Shown here piece after piece: positions 5,436 to 6,099 of a stretch of 6,099 nucleotides of DNA. The notes beneath the pieces are model-generated. The model ran no database searches. It was not told where the DNA came from and saw only the letters and a program-made list of their open reading frames with translations. The stretch's first letter is position 1. Each line of letters begins with the position of its first letter. The translations under genes were made by a program, and so were the position numbers. Source of the DNA: Candidatus Hydrogenedentota bacterium (GTDB lineage Bacteria > Hydrogenedentota > Hydrogenedentia > Hydrogenedentales > SLHB01); contig DUZM01000270.1 in the NCBI GenBank assembly GCA_013349485.1, positions 1-6,099 of the forward strand, in the 5' to 3' direction.

Positions 5436-6099
5436 CTATAGCAGGGCCGGCAGGCTGGCTGCGGCCACGGCCTGGCCGATGCGGCGGCTCTTCTCGTCGG
5501 GCAATTGAATATTGACCTTTGAGGCTAACTCGGGGAACTCGTTTTCGAGGACTTCTCTGGCGCCCACGAGGATAATTTCTCCGCCGCTGCCGGACGTGCA
5601 CCTTCCGAGAACCAGCACGTGTTTCAGTTCATAGAAATCCGCGTAATGCGCAATGGCATAACCGAGATAATACCCGATCGTTTGCCATATTTCGATGGCG
5701 CCCGGGCGGTCGGCCTCGAGTTGTTGCCGGATGTATTCAAGCTTCTCGGCATCCGGCGGGTCTGTTGGTGCAACGATGCCGGCTTTCGGCGCCAAGCGGA
5801 ATACGCATTGCTGAGAGAAATAGAGCGCGCCGACGCCTCTGTCGCCGGACCACTCGTCCGCGGGCGCCTCGGGATTGTAGTCTACGGGCGCAAACGCAAG
5901 TTCGTTGAGCCAACCCGTGATAGTGCCGTCCATGGTGACGTAGCCGCCGGCCTCGCTCGACCCCATTGCGATGCCGAGGACCCCGTTGTCTTCGAGCGAC
6001 ATCGACCCCGCTAGCGCGGTGACCTCGCCGTCGTTGACGACGACAAGCGGCACGCCGAGTTCGTCCTTGATGCGCAGAAAGATGCCGCGCACGTCGTCG
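5436..6099 (-). CDS. ROK-family sugar-kinase-like protein (partial, N-terminus outside window)
   Basis: At least 221 residues are visible. The frame is open to the right edge, so the N-terminal ATP-binding lobe lies outside. The visible part fits the ROK fold. VPLVVVNDGEVTALAG holds the NDG whose Asp is the catalytic base position in ROK kinases. GVLGIAMGSSEAGGYV is the phosphate-binding glycine region. NELAFAPVDYNP sits where the family usually has the GExGH motif. Near the C-terminus, HVLVLGRCTSGSGGE matches the 'VLGGG' segment, and GQAVAAASLPALL is a typical ending. The CxCGxxGC zinc motif is absent: WSGDRGVGALYFSQQ occupies its place. ROK proteins phosphorylate glucose, GlcNAc, ManNAc and similar sugars, or act as repressors. 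A DNA-binding domain could lie in the unseen N-terminus. Its substrate cannot be told. It stops 52 bases before the small ORF and is first in the visible cluster. Confidence 0.78.
   Translation of the reverse strand, partial: DDVRGIFLRIKDELGVPLVVVNDGEVTALAGSMSLEDNGVLGIAMGSSEAGGYVTMDGTITGWLNELAFAPVDYNPEAPADEWSGDRGVGALYFSQQCVFRLAPKAGIVAPTDPPDAEKLEYIRQQLEADRPGAIEIWQTIGYYLGYAIAHYADFYELKHVLVLGRCTSGSGGEIILVGAREVLENEFPELASKVNIQLPDEKSRRIGQAVAAASLPALL

Noticed and set aside
5380..5601. - strand 73-codon frame overlapping the end of the ROK-like gene
   Set aside because: An Arg- and Pro-rich product in another frame of a clear coding region, typical of a GC-rich shadow frame.

Overview
The window is about 60% GC and looks like a chromosome segment from a Gram-negative-type (two-membrane) bacterium. 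It carries a signal-peptide-bearing outer-membrane barrel protein and a periplasmic binding protein with its ABC importer. The variant sugar kinase (ROK family) and the LmbE/PIG-L deacetylase are of types I associate with Planctomycetota-, Lentisphaerota- or Hydrogenedentota-like genomes. That taxonomic hint rests on general family resemblance and is weak.

Layout: positions 1-185 are mostly non-coding, with a perfect stem-loop at 19-38 and a possible tail of an upstream gene ending at 97. A DUF481-type outer-membrane protein with an N-terminal small beta-domain lies on the + strand at 186-1391. A 126-base convergent gap follows. Everything from 1518 to the right edge is on the - strand and reads right to left as one tightly packed gene cluster: a ROK-family kinase-like protein (cut by the window edge), a 46-codon small ORF, a PIG-L/LmbE-type deacetylase, a periplasmic substrate-binding protein, an ABC ATPase and a FecCD/BtuC-type permease.

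The last three genes form a complete BtuF-BtuD-BtuC type importer (binding protein, ATPase, permease) for a corrinoid or a similar metal chelate. The binding protein looks most like cobalamin-binding members. Start/stop overlaps join small ORF to deacetylase (TTGA), deacetylase to binding protein (GTGA) and ATPase to permease (7 bases), which suggests co-transcription and translational coupling. Placing an amino-sugar deacetylase and a sugar-kinase-fold protein directly upstream of a chelate importer is the most interesting feature. Whether they act together or only share a transcript cannot be decided here. I see no riboswitch, tRNA, rRNA, CRISPR array or mobile element in the window.
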